64,000 nucleotides of DNA, taken from assembly GCF_002865585.1 (NCBI RefSeq), contig NZ_CP025581.1:744001-808000 (forward strand), in the 5' to 3' direction. Source of the stretch: Nocardioides houyundeii (GTDB lineage: Bacteria; Actinomycetota; Actinomycetes; Propionibacteriales; Nocardioidaceae). The translations under genes and the position numbers were made by a program. This document shows positions 31,373 through 40,104 of the stretch, piece by piece (within the stretch, counting starts at the first letter, position 1; every line of letters begins with the position of its first letter). The notes below the pieces were generated by a model that was not told the origin of the DNA, ran no database searches, and saw only the letters and a list, made by a program, of their open reading frames with translations.

Positions 31373-31488
31373 GGGGTGTTCCAGCCTCACCGGTCGAGGA
31401 GTGCGGATACGGTGGCGCGCGTGCCGACCCTCCCCACGTCTCAGCAACGCCCCGAGCGCTCCCTGAGCGCGACTCGGGGAACGCTCAG

Positions 31489-33272
31489 GTGACCGCGCTG
31501 GTCCTGCTCCCGATCCTGGTGCTCGTCGGCTGGGCCGCGGTCGCTGCGGCCCGGGTCGGGTGGCGCGACGGGATCCTCGTCGGCTTCCTGCTGTGGCTGA
31601 CCGGCTGGCAGGTCGGTGCTGCGGTGCTCTCGGTGATCGGGCAGCTCACCTTCGGCGGAGTCCTCGCGAGCCAGCTCGTCCAGCTCCTCGTCCAGGCGTT
31701 GCTGCTGCGCCGGAGTCGGCCGGCGCTCCCGGCGGTGCGCGGGTGGTGGCGCGACCTCTGGGTGGTCGTGCTCGCGGTCGAGGCCCTGGTCCTGCTGTTG
31801 CTCGCGGTCAGCACGGCGCCCACCAACTGGGACTCGATGAGGTACCACCTGCCGAAGATCGCGCAGTGGCTGCAGGCCGAGCGGGTGACCTCGTTCCCCA
31901 CGGAGTTCGCCCCGCAGGTCTACCTCTCCTTCCTCGCGGAGCTCGGCATGGCGCAGTTCGCCGTGCTGACCGGGGCCCTGTGGACGCTCAACCTGGTGCA
32001 GTACGCCGGGCACCTGGTCGCGCTGGTCGCGGTCTCGGTGCTCGCCCGCAACGTAGGCGTCGACAAGCGGGGGCAGGTGATCGCCGCCGGCGTCTTCGGC
32101 CTGAGCCCCCTGGTGGTGGGGCAGGCGGTCACCACCCAGAACGACTACCTGATGTGCACCCTCGTCGTGATCGCCTACGCCATGGCGCTGCGTCGCCCCG
32201 TCCACCCGCGTTGGCTGCTGGTCGTGGCGCTGGCCAGCGGGCTGGCCGTGGCGGTGAAGCCCACGGCGGTGCTCATGGTGCTGCCCGCGGTGGTGCTGTC
32301 GCTGGCGCACCTGCGGGGGCTCGGCCCGCGCCGGGCGGCCCTGCCCCTGGTCGCCTGCCTGGTCATCGGGCTCGGCGCCAACGGCTGGTGGATGGTCAAC
32401 AACCACCAGACCTGGGGGAGCGTCACGGGAGTCGACTCGGAGCTGACCAACGCCCACGTCTCCTTCGACACGGTCGCCTCGAACCTGGTCAAGAACCTCT
32501 CCCAGCACCTGGCGCTCCCCGACCCCGGGGCGAACACCCGGCTGGAGGCCGGGGTGCGGGGCCTGCTCGACCGGGTGGGGCTGGACGCCGACGACCCCGA
32601 CAGCAACTTCGGCGAGTACGTCGTGGTGTCCAGCAAGACCGAGGACCGGGCCGGCAACCCGATGCAGGTGCTGCTCATCGTGGTCGCGCTGGGCGCGATG
32701 CTGCTCGCGGGGCGTCGTGCCCGAGGGCTGTGGCCCATCGCCGGGTCGATGCTGGTGGTGTGCGTGGCCGCGGCCGCGGTGCTCCGGTGGCAGCCCTGGG
32801 GAGGGCGGTTCCTGCTCACGGTGCTCGCCCTGGGGCGGTGCTGGTCGGCGCCGCCTGGAGCCGGTGGCCGCGGTGGGTCTCCCTGGTCACGCTGGTCAGC
32901 CTCGCCGTGGGGTCGGTGCCCTACCTGCTGGACCAGCAGCTCCGCCCGCTGCGGGGGGAGGGGTCGGTGCTGAAGACCAGCGCCGAGGAGGAGCTCTTCT
33001 TCGGGCTGCCCCAGCTCCGGGCGCCGTACCGGGCGTTCGCCGACTCCCTGCCGGACGGCGACGCCCCGCGGATCGGGCTGGCGGACGGCATGTGGCAGTG
33101 GGAGTTCCCGCTGTGGTGGCTGGTGAAGCGGGCGCACCCGGACGCGGTCCTGGGCAACGCCACCCCCTGCCCCGAGACCGTGGCCGACGAGCAGCCAACG
33201 TGGGACGCGGTGGTCACCTGGCGCGACCTCAGCGGCGAGGACTACACCCACCCGGGAGGGTGCGCGCACTGA
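31489..33272 (+). pseudogene. GT39/GT83-like membrane glycosyltransferase, single-base frameshift
   Basis: A gene for a ~594-residue multi-membrane protein, split across two frames. The first frame, from GTG 31489, has about nine hydrophobic segments and STAPTNWDSMRYHLPKIAQWLQ, an acidic loop typical of ArnT/PMT-like glycosyltransferases (family GT39/GT83). At the GGGG at 32832-32835 the frame is lost; one extra G restores LLTVLALGAVLVGAAWSRW and the C-terminal lumenal part to 33272. Probably a sequencing error. Role: transfer of a sugar from a polyprenyl carrier in the membrane (inferred from fold). Confidence 0.75.
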
Positions 33273-33286
33273 GCGCGCGCACCCTC
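33256..33286. terminator. Bidirectional hairpin between convergent genes
   Basis: 12-bp perfect stem, GAGGGTGCGCGC paired with GCGCGCACCCTC, around a 7-nt loop ACTGAGC. It covers the stop codon of the glycosyltransferase gene and precedes the convergent SDR gene end at 33304. Confidence 0.75.
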
Positions 33287-33303
33287 GCCCGTGCCGGGGT
33301 CGG

Positions 33304-34062
33304 TCAGCGCGGCGCCATCCGCAGCGCGCCGTCCATCCGGACGACCTCGCCGTTGAGGTAGTCGTGCTCGACCATGGCCAGCGCGAGCTGGGCGTACTCC
33401 TCCGGACGGCCCAGGCGCTGCGGGAACGGCACCCCGGCGGCGAGACCGGCGCGGAACTCCTCCGAGACGGTCGCCAGCATCGGGGTCTCGATGATGCCCG
33501 GGGCGATGGTGAGCACCCGGATCCCGAACTGGGCGAGGTCGCGCGCGGCCGGCAGGGTCAGCCCCACCACGCCGCCCTTGGAGGAGGCGTACGCCGCCTG
33601 GCCGACCTGACCGTCGTACGCGGCGATCGAGGCGGTGTTGATGACCACGCCTCGCGCCCCGTCCGCCAGCGGCTCGGTCTGCGCGATCTGCTCCGCGGCC
33701 AGCGTCATCACGTTGAACGTGCCGATCAGGTTGACCTGCACGACCTTCGCGTAGAAGGCCAGGTCGTGGGGGCCCTTGCGGCCCAGGATCCGCATCGAGG
33801 GCCCGATGCCGGCACAGTTGACCACCGTGCGCAGCGGTACGTCGGAGGCGGAGGCGGTCGCGACCGCGGCGGCGACCTGCTCGGGGTCGGTCACGTCGAC
33901 GCCGACGTAGGTCACGCCGGCGACCTCGGGGGCGTCCTCGATGGCTTGGGGCAGGTCGAAGGCGAAGACCTGCGCGCCCTTGGCGGCGAGCGCGGCGGCG
34001 GTGGCGGCGCCGAGTCCGGAGGCGCCGCCGGTGACGATCGCGGCGGTGTCGTTGAGCTGCAC
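33304..34062 (-). CDS. SDR-family 3-hydroxyacyl-CoA dehydrogenase-like protein
   Basis: A 252-residue short-chain dehydrogenase with the NAD loop [19 protein letters not shown], and catalytic Tyr/Lys in YASSKGG. The sequence is of the HSD17B10/FadB-type SDR group ([37 protein letters not shown]). It would oxidise a 3-hydroxyacyl-CoA. The start is GTG at 34062, preceded by AGGAGA. It follows the acyl-CoA dehydrogenase on the same strand, so the two are probably one operon. Confidence 0.9.
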   Translation of the reverse strand: MQLNDTAAIVTGGASGLGAATAAALAAKGAQVFAFDLPQAIEDAPEVAGVTYVGVDVTDPEQVAAAVATASASDVPLRTVVNCAGIGPSMRILGRKGPHDLAFYAKVVQVNLIGTFNVMTLAAEQIAQTEPLADGARGVVINTASIAAYDGQVGQAAYASSKGGVVGLTLPAARDLAQFGIRVLTIAPGIIETPMLATVSEEFRAGLAAGVPFPQRLGRPEEYAQLALAMVEHDYLNGEVVRMDGALRMAPR

Positions 34063-34104
34063 GGTGGGTGTTCTCCTGTGGTGGTGGGGGGAGGGGTGGT
34101 GGGG

Positions 34105-35280
34105 TCAGGCGTGGGTGATGGTGCCGCGGTCGTCCTTGGCCAGCGAGCGGGAGATGACCATCCGCTGGATCTGGTTGGTGCCCTCGAAGATCTGCATCAC
34201 CTTCGCCTCGCGCATGTAGCGCTCCACCGGGAAGTCACGGGTGTAGCCGTAGCCTCCGAGCACCTGCACGGCATCGGTGGTCACCTTCATGGCGTTGTCC
34301 GTGGCCACCATCTTGGCGATGGACGCCTCGCGGGAGAACGGCAGCCCGGCGTCCTTGAGGCGGGCCGCGTGCAGCACCGTGGCGCGCGCGGACTGCACCG
34401 CGGCCTCCATGTCGGCCAGCACGAAGGCCAGCCCCTGGTGCTCGATGATCGGCTTGCCGAAGGTCTCCCGCTCGCGGGCGTAGGCGACCGCCTGGTCCAG
34501 CGCGCCCTGCGCGAGCCCGGTCGCCACCGCGGCGATGCCCAGACGACCCGAGTCGAGCCCGCCCAGCGCGATCCGCAGGCCCTCGCCCTCGGCCCCGAGC
34601 CGGCGCTCGACCGGGATCCGCACGTCCTCGAAGCGCATGGTGGCGGTGTGGGAGCCGGTCAGGCCCATCTTCCGCTCCGGGGCGTCGGCGCTCAGTCCCG
34701 GGGTGTCGGCGGGGACCAGGAAGCAGGAGATGCCGCTGCGGTCCCCCGGCTCCCCAGCGGTGCGCGCCATCACCTTGTAGAAGTCGGCCTGCCCGCCGTG
34801 GGTGGTCCAGGCCTTGGCGCCGTTGAGCACGTAGTCGTCGCCGTCGCGCCGGGCCGTGGTGCGCATCGCGGCCGGGTCGGAGCCGGCGTGCGCCTCGGAG
34901 AGGCAGTACGCGCCGAGCAGGCTGCCGCCGAGCATGTCGGGCAGCCACTGCTGCTTCTGCTCCTCGGTGCCGAAGCTCACCAGGCCGAAGCAGGACAGGG
35001 CGTGCACCGAGACGCCGACCCCGACCGAGGACCAGACCGCGGCGATCTCCTCCAGCACCTGGAGGTAGACCTCGTAGGGCTGACCGCCGCCACCGTGCTC
35101 CTCGGCGTACGGCAGGCCGAGCACGCCGACCTCGCCCAGCAGCCGGAAGACCTCGCGGGGGAAGGTCTCGCTCGCCTCGGCCTCGGCGCTGCGGGGCGCG
35201 AGCTCCTCGGCGGCCAGTCGGCGCACGAGCTTGAGCAGCTCGGCGGCCTCCTCGGTGGGCAGTCGGCGCGTGGCGGTCAT
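34105..35280 (-). CDS. Acyl-CoA dehydrogenase
   Basis: A 391-residue FAD enzyme. It has CLSEAHAGSDPAAMRT (FAD and substrate binding), the LTGSHTATMRFEDVRIPVERRLG strand, and QVLGGYGYTRDFPVERYMREAKVMQIFEGTNQIQ at the C-terminus with the catalytic Glu in FEGTNQ. It oxidises a saturated acyl-CoA to the 2-enoyl-CoA. AGGAGA precedes the ATG. It is divergent from an acyl-CoA synthetase remnant and a TetR gene, likely its regulator. Confidence 0.94.
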   Translation of the reverse strand: MTATRRLPTEEAAELLKLVRRLAAEELAPRSAEAEASETFPREVFRLLGEVGVLGLPYAEEHGGGGQPYEVYLQVLEEIAAVWSSVGVGVSVHALSCFGLVSFGTEEQKQQWLPDMLGGSLLGAYCLSEAHAGSDPAAMRTTARRDGDDYVLNGAKAWTTHGGQADFYKVMARTAGEPGDRSGISCFLVPADTPGLSADAPERKMGLTGSHTATMRFEDVRIPVERRLGAEGEGLRIALGGLDSGRLGIAAVATGLAQGALDQAVAYARERETFGKPIIEHQGLAFVLADMEAAVQSARATVLHAARLKDAGLPFSREASIAKMVATDNAMKVTTDAVQVLGGYGYTRDFPVERYMREAKVMQIFEGTNQIQRMVISRSLAKDDRGTITHA

Positions 35281-35374
35281 GGCTTCTCCTGGACAGCGTG
35301 GCGATGATGGAGCGGGAGCGATACTTTAGCGCAGCCGTCCGTATCATTTTTAGTACCAGTCTCTAGGAGCTGCC
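35281..35374. promoter_or_regulatory. Divergent promoter region, acyl-CoA dehydrogenase / TetR
   Basis: 94 bp between divergent starts, with an AT-rich core (ATCATTTTTAGTACC) unlike its surroundings. It contains GATAC and GTATC arms 16 bp apart (35319-35344), a loose inverted repeat. The TetR protein downstream is the likely binder. No perfect palindrome is visible. Confidence 0.4.
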
Positions 35375-35689
35375 ATGACGCCCGACGAGCGCGTGACCGA
35401 ACTGCTGGCCACCTTCGTCGCCCCCGGCTACGTCGACGCCCCCGACAAGACCGCGGAGCGGTTCAGCCCCGACGGCCGCTGGTACCACACCGGGGACGCC
35501 GGCCGGGTGGACGAGGACGGGGACTTCTTCTTCGCCTCGCGCGACGACGACGTGATCATCATGGCGGGCTACCGGATCGGCCCGTTCGAGATCGAGAGCG
35601 TGCTGGTCGCCGACGACCGGGTCGCGGAGGCCGCGGTCATCGGCGTGCCCGAGGAGCTGCGCGCCGAGCAGGTCCGGGCCGGCTCGTGA
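35375..35689 (+). CDS. Remnant of an acyl-CoA synthetase (AMP-binding C-terminal fragment)
   Basis: A 104-residue open frame. Residues ~16-100 match the hinge and start of the C-terminal domain of AMP-forming acyl-CoA synthetases: GRWYHTGDAGRVDEDGDFFF with the conserved Asp, then DDVIIMAGYRIGPFEIESVL. It lacks the ~400-residue N-terminal ATP/substrate domain and stops (VPEELRAEQVRAGS) before the catalytic Lys. The first ~15 residues look like a synthetase N-terminus joined by deletion. It cannot be an active ligase. Its stop overlaps the TetR start (GTGA), so it still drives translation of the regulator. Confidence 0.75.
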   Translation: MTPDERVTELLATFVAPGYVDAPDKTAERFSPDGRWYHTGDAGRVDEDGDFFFASRDDDVIIMAGYRIGPFEIESVLVADDRVAEAAVIGVPEELRAEQVRAGS

Positions 35690-36279
35690 CCCCGGTCGCG
35701 TCGCGCCGACGGCGTACGGCGCGTCAGCAGGACCTGCTGGCCCGGCTGGTGGAGCTGATGACCGCGGAGGGGTTCGCCGAGTTCACCCTCGACGACCTGG
35801 CCGCGCGGCTGCGCTGCTCCAAGACGACCCTCTACGCCCTGGCCGCCTCCAAGGCCGAGCTCGAGGTCGAGGTGGTGCGGGAGTACTTCCGCGAGGCGGT
35901 GCCCGCGGTGGAGGCCCGGGTGGCGGCCACCGAGGACCCGGCGGAGCGGGTCACCGCCTACCTGCTCGCGGTCGCGGACTACCTAAGGCCGGTCTCGCGG
36001 GAGTTCCTGGAGGACCTGCTCGCGACCCGGGCCACCGCCGAGCTCTACCAGCGCAACACCGCCGCCGCGGCGGCCCGGATCCGGGAGCTGGTCGGCGAGG
36101 GCATCGAGGCCGGGGCCTTCCGCTCGGTCAACCCCGCCTTCGTCGCCGAGATGGTCGCGGCCACCATGGCGGCGATCCAGGGCGGTGAGATGTCGGCGCG
36201 CGCCGGGCTGACCGACGCCGAGGCGTACGCCGAGCTGGCCTCGCTCGTGGTCCACGCGCTCGCCGCCCGGGGCCGCTGA
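35686..36279 (+). CDS. TetR-family regulator
   Basis: A 197-residue TetR protein: basic leader ASRRRRTARQQDLLARLVELM, then helix-turn-helix FTLDDLAARLRCSKTTLYALAASKAE at ~28-53. The C-terminal domain is helical and not diagnostic. The GTG start overlaps the stop of the synthetase remnant by 4 bp. It probably controls the divergent acyl-CoA dehydrogenase operon, judged by position. Confidence 0.87.
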   Translation: MTPVASRRRRTARQQDLLARLVELMTAEGFAEFTLDDLAARLRCSKTTLYALAASKAELEVEVVREYFREAVPAVEARVAATEDPAERVTAYLLAVADYLRPVSREFLEDLLATRATAELYQRNTAAAAARIRELVGEGIEAGAFRSVNPAFVAEMVAATMAAIQGGEMSARAGLTDAEAYAELASLVVHALAARGR

Positions 36280-36280
36280 G

Positions 36281-36316
36281 GCCGACGTACGCCGAAGGGC
36301 CGACGTACGCCGAAGG
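36281..36316 (+). repeat. 18-bp tandem repeat before a terminator
   Basis: GCCGACGTACGCCGAAGG occurs twice head to tail at 36281-36298 and 36299-36316. The second copy runs into the left arm of the terminator hairpin, so part of the repeat can also pair with the right arm. Confidence 0.85.
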
Positions 36317-36348
36317 GCCGCCGGCGATTGCTCGCCAGCGGCCCTTCG
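36311..36348. terminator. Bidirectional terminator between the TetR gene and typA
   Basis: Perfect 11-bp stem, CGAAGGGCCGC with GCGGCCCTTCG, extended by an inner 5-bp stem GGCGA/TCGCC around TTGC. It sits between the TetR stop (36279) and the typA end (36362). Confidence 0.82.
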
Positions 36349-36361
36349 TCGTCGGTGCGGA

Positions 36362-38254
36362 TCAGCTCTTGGCGGCCTTGCGGGCGCGCGAGGCCGTCTT
36401 GGCGCGCTCGCCGGCGTTGAGCACCAGCTTGCGGATGCGCGCGGTCTCCGGGGTGACCTCGACGCACTCGTCCTCGCGGCAGAACTCCAGGCACTGCTCG
36501 AGGGAGAGCAGGCGCGGCGGGATCAGCTTCTCGAAGTTGTCGGAGGTGGCGGACCGGATGTTGGTCTGCTGCTTCTCCTTGGTGATGTTGACGTCCATGT
36601 CGTCGGCGCGGGAGTTCTCGCCGACGATCATGCCCTCGTAGACCTCGGTGGCGGGCTCCACGAACATGGTGCCGCGCTCCTGCAGCGACGTCATGGCGTA
36701 TGCGGTGGCGGCGCCGGCCCGGTCGGCCACGAGCGAGCCCGAGGCGCGCGAGCGGATCTCGCCGGCCCACGGCTCGTACCGCTCGAAGACGTGGGCGGCC
36801 ATGCCGGTGCCGCGGGTCTCGGTGAGGAACTCGGTGCGGAAGCCGATAAGGCCTCGTGCCGGCACCAGGAACTCCATCCGCACCCAGCCGGTGCCGTGGT
36901 TGGTCATCTGCTCCATGCGGCCCTTGCGGGTGGCGAGCAGCTCGGTGATGGCGCCGAGGTACTCCTCGGGGGCGTCGATGGTCAGGCGCTCGACCGGCTC
37001 GTGCAGCTTGCCGTTGATCTCCTTGGTGACCACCTGCGGCTTGCCGACGGTGAGCTCGAAGCCCTCGCGGCGCATCTGCTCCACCAGGATGGCCAGCGCC
37101 AGCTCGCCACGGCCCTGGACCTCCCAGGCGTCGGGACGCTCGGTGGGCAGCACGCGGAGCGAGACGTTGCCGACGAGCTCGGCGTCGAGGCGGTCCTTGA
37201 CCAGGCGCGCGGTGACCTTGGAGCCCTTGAGACGGCCGACCAGCGGGGAGGTGTTGGTGCCGATGGTCATCGAGATGGCGGGCTCGTCGACCGTGATCAG
37301 CGGCAGCGCCACCGGGTTCTCGGCGTCGGCCAGGGTCTCGCCGATCATGATGTCGGGGATGCCCGCGATGGCCACGATGTCGCCGGGGCCGGCGTGGGTG
37401 CCGGGCACCCGGTCCAGGCCCTCGGTGATCAGCAGCTCGGAGATCTTGACGTTCTTGACGGTGCCGTCGCCCTTCATCCAGGCGACGGTCTGGCCCTTGT
37501 TGATCTCGCCCTCGTGGATGCGCAGCAGCGCCAGCCGGCCGAGGAACGGCGAGGAGTCGAGGTTGGTGACGTGCGCCTGCAGCGGCTTGCCCGGGGTGTA
37601 GGTCGGGGCCGGGATGGTGTCCAGGATCGTCTTGAACAGCGGCTCGAGGTTCTCGCCGTCCGGCAGGGTGCCGTTCTCGGGCTTGGTCAGCGAGGCGATG
37701 CCGGCCTTGCCGGAGGCGTAGACGACGGGGAAGTCCAGCGCGTCCTGGCTGTGGCTCTCGTCGAGCAGGTCCATGAAGAGCTCGTAGGTCTCGTCCACGA
37801 CCTCGTCGATCCGGGCGTCGCCACGGTCCACCTTGTTGACGACCAGCACGACGGGCATGTCGGCGTTGAGCGCCTTGCGCAGCACGAAGCGGGTCTGGGG
37901 GAGCGGGCCCTCGGACGCGTCGACCAGCAGCACGATGCCGTCGACCATGGACAGGCCGCGCTCGACCTCGCCACCGAAGTCAGCGTGGCCGGGGGTGTCG
38001 ATGATGTTGATGGTCATGCCCTCGGGGAACGACGGGCCGGTGTAGTGCACGGCCGTGTTCTTCGCGAGGATGGTGATGCCCTTCTCGCGCTCGAGGTCAC
38101 CCGAGTCCATGACGCGCTCTGCGACGCTCTCGGCCTGGTGCACCGAGAAGGCACCGGCCTGGCGCAGCATGGCGTCGACGAGGGTGGTCTTGCCGTGGTC
38201 GACGTGGGCGACGATGGCAACATTGCGCAGGTCGTTCCTGCGGGTGGAAGACAT
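36362..38254 (-). CDS. typA: Translational GTPase TypA/BipA
   Basis: A 630-residue translation-factor GTPase. G1 is AHVDHGKTT at ~16-24, with G3 [15 protein letters not shown]4 NKVDR, then EF-Tu-like domain 2, EF-G-like III and V domains and the BipA C-terminal domain ([19 protein letters not shown]). It binds ribosomes and aids assembly and stress adaptation. The start chosen is [11 protein letters not shown] at 38254; there is no clear ribosome binding site and a TAGAAT -10-like element is on the coding strand about 56-61 bp upstream (38310-38315). The gene ends in a lysine-rich tail. Confidence 0.95.
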   Translation of the reverse strand: MSSTRRNDLRNVAIVAHVDHGKTTLVDAMLRQAGAFSVHQAESVAERVMDSGDLEREKGITILAKNTAVHYTGPSFPEGMTINIIDTPGHADFGGEVERGLSMVDGIVLLVDASEGPLPQTRFVLRKALNADMPVVLVVNKVDRGDARIDEVVDETYELFMDLLDESHSQDALDFPVVYASGKAGIASLTKPENGTLPDGENLEPLFKTILDTIPAPTYTPGKPLQAHVTNLDSSPFLGRLALLRIHEGEINKGQTVAWMKGDGTVKNVKISELLITEGLDRVPGTHAGPGDIVAIAGIPDIMIGETLADAENPVALPLITVDEPAISMTIGTNTSPLVGRLKGSKVTARLVKDRLDAELVGNVSLRVLPTERPDAWEVQGRGELALAILVEQMRREGFELTVGKPQVVTKEINGKLHEPVERLTIDAPEEYLGAITELLATRKGRMEQMTNHGTGWVRMEFLVPARGLIGFRTEFLTETRGTGMAAHVFERYEPWAGEIRSRASGSLVADRAGAATAYAMTSLQERGTMFVEPATEVYEGMIVGENSRADDMDVNITKEKQQTNIRSATSDNFEKLIPPRLLSLEQCLEFCREDECVEVTPETARIRKLVLNAGERAKTASRARKAAKS

Positions 38255-38431
38255 AAAGGGTACGGCGTCACTTTCGGGTGGAGTCGTGGGCCCGATCGGA
38301 CCACCCGCCATTCTAGGGGCCGGTCAAGTCTCACGCCGAACCGTCGACGGCACCGCCGCCGGGACGGTCCGTCCGAGTCCGCCCCGGTGCGGGCGAGCGT
38401 GCGCGCCCGGTGCGGGTCCTAGGCTGGCTCC

Positions 38432-39364
38432 ATGCGGCTGCGACCGGGACGACCCGACCTCACCAGGTACGCCGACCTGGTCGACGTACCGGCGGCGGCC
38501 CCCCAGGCGCCGCTCAGCGTGTCCTGGCTCGGCGTCAGCACCGTGCTCGTCACCGACGGGGAGACCTCCCTGCTGACCGACGGCTTCTTCTCCCGTCCCG
38601 GCCTGGTCAAGGTGGGGCTGGGGCGGCTGCGGCCCGACGTGGCCCGCATCGACGAGGCGCTGGCGCGCGCCGGCATCGACCGGCTCGACGCGGTGCTGCC
38701 CGTCCACACCCACTACGACCACGCCATGGACTCGGCCACGGTGGCGCTGCGCACCGGAGCGGTCCTGGTCGGCGGCACCTCCGCCGCGCACATCGCCCGC
38801 GGGCACGGCCTGCCGTCCTCGCGGATCGTCACCGCGGAGGCCGGGACGCCGCACGTCCTCGGCTCCTTCGAGGTCACCCTGGTCGCCGGCGAGCACTGTC
38901 CTCCGGACCGCTACCCGGGCACCATCACCGCGCCGGTGCTCCGCGACGCCAAGGCGTCGGCGTACAAGTGCGGCGAGGCGTGGTCCACCCTGGTCCACCA
39001 CCTCCCGAGCGGACGACGGCTGCTGGTCCAGGGCAGCGCTGGCTGCGTGCCCGGGGCCCTGGCGGGGCACGCCGCCGAGGTCGCCTACCTCGGCATCGGA
39101 CAGCTCGGGCTGATGGACGCCGACTACACCGAGCGCTACTGGGACGAGACCGTGGGCCGCGTCGGTGCCCGGTCGGTGGTGCTCGTGCACTGGGACGACT
39201 TCTTCTCCCCGCTGACCGCGCCGCTGCGCGGCCTGCCGTACGCCGGGGACGACCTCGACGTCTCCATCGCCCGGCTGCAACGCCTCGCGGCGCGCGACGC
39301 CGTCTCGCTGCACCTGCCCACGCTGTGGGAGCGTGCCGACCCCTGGAAAGGACTGGTCGACTGA
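38432..39364 (+). CDS. MBL-fold metallo-hydrolase
   Basis: A 310-residue metallo-beta-lactamase-fold protein. The metal motif is HTHYDHAMD (HxHxDH) near residue 91, with further His in AGEHCPPD and VLVHWDDFF. The family includes lactonases, phosphodiesterases and other hydrolases; the class here is not clear. It is first in a three-gene operon with overlapping starts and stops (TGATG, then ATGA) that also encodes an amidotransferase-like protein and a metalloprotease. Its substrate is unknown. Confidence 0.85.
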   Translation: MRLRPGRPDLTRYADLVDVPAAAPQAPLSVSWLGVSTVLVTDGETSLLTDGFFSRPGLVKVGLGRLRPDVARIDEALARAGIDRLDAVLPVHTHYDHAMDSATVALRTGAVLVGGTSAAHIARGHGLPSSRIVTAEAGTPHVLGSFEVTLVAGEHCPPDRYPGTITAPVLRDAKASAYKCGEAWSTLVHHLPSGRRLLVQGSAGCVPGALAGHAAEVAYLGIGQLGLMDADYTERYWDETVGRVGARSVVLVHWDDFFSPLTAPLRGLPYAGDDLDVSIARLQRLAARDAVSLHLPTLWERADPWKGLVD

Positions 39365-40104
39365 TGAGGAGCCCCCGCGTGCTCGTGGTCGAGCACCACG
39401 CCGAGTGTCCGCCCGCGCTGCTCGGCGAGTGGCTGGTCGAGGCCGGGTGCGAGCTCGAGCTCTGCCGCCCCTGGTCCGGCGACGCCCTGCCTGAGGCAGG
39501 GGCGTACGACGGGGTGCTGGTGCTGGGTGGGGAGATGGGCGCCAACGACGACGAGCGGCACTGGTGGCTCACCGGGGTCAAGGAGCTGGTGCGCGCGGCC
39601 GGGGAGGCGGGCGTGCCGACCCTGGGGATCTGCCTGGGCCACCAGCTGATGGCGGTTGCTCTCGGTGGCCGGGTGGAGCGCAACCCCGACGGCCAGACCA
39701 TCGGGCTGCAGATCGTGGGCTGGCAGGAGGCGGCCTCCCGGGACGTGCTGGCCGGGTCCCTGGGCGCGACCGCCCGCGGGGTGCACTGGAACAGCGACGT
39801 CGTCACCGAGCTGCCCCCGGGCGCGAAGGTGCTGGCCCGGACCGAGGACGGCGCGCCCCAGGTGGTGCGCTACGCGGAGCGGGCCTGGGGCCTCCAGCTG
39901 CATCCCGAGGCCGACGAGCACGTGGTGGCTCCCTGGGCCGAGGGCGACCGTGCCGACCACCTGGCCCGGGGCATCGACTCGGAGCAGGTGCTGGCGGAGA
40001 TCGCTGCCGCCCGCGACGAGCTGGCTGCCACCTGGCGGCCGCTGGCCCGCTCCTTCGCCGCGATCCTCCTCGCCCGGGCGAGCGAGGTCGGGGTAGGCGG
40101 ATGA
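39364..40104 (+). CDS. Class I glutamine amidotransferase-like protein
   Basis: A 246-residue GATase1 domain. The nucleophile Cys is in LGICLGHQLMAVALGG and the His/Glu pair in LQLHPEADE; VLVLGGEMGANDD is the oxyanion strand. The arrangement matches GuaA-like stand-alone amidotransferases, some of which are gamma-glutamyl hydrolases. It starts on the TGATG overlap with the metallo-hydrolase and ends on the ATGA overlap with the M4 protease. No partner synthetase domain is nearby, so glutamyl-amide hydrolysis is more likely than transfer, but this is inference. Confidence 0.85.
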   Translation: MRSPRVLVVEHHAECPPALLGEWLVEAGCELELCRPWSGDALPEAGAYDGVLVLGGEMGANDDERHWWLTGVKELVRAAGEAGVPTLGICLGHQLMAVALGGRVERNPDGQTIGLQIVGWQEAASRDVLAGSLGATARGVHWNSDVVTELPPGAKVLARTEDGAPQVVRYAERAWGLQLHPEADEHVVAPWAEGDRADHLARGIDSEQVLAEIAAARDELAATWRPLARSFAAILLARASEVGVGG

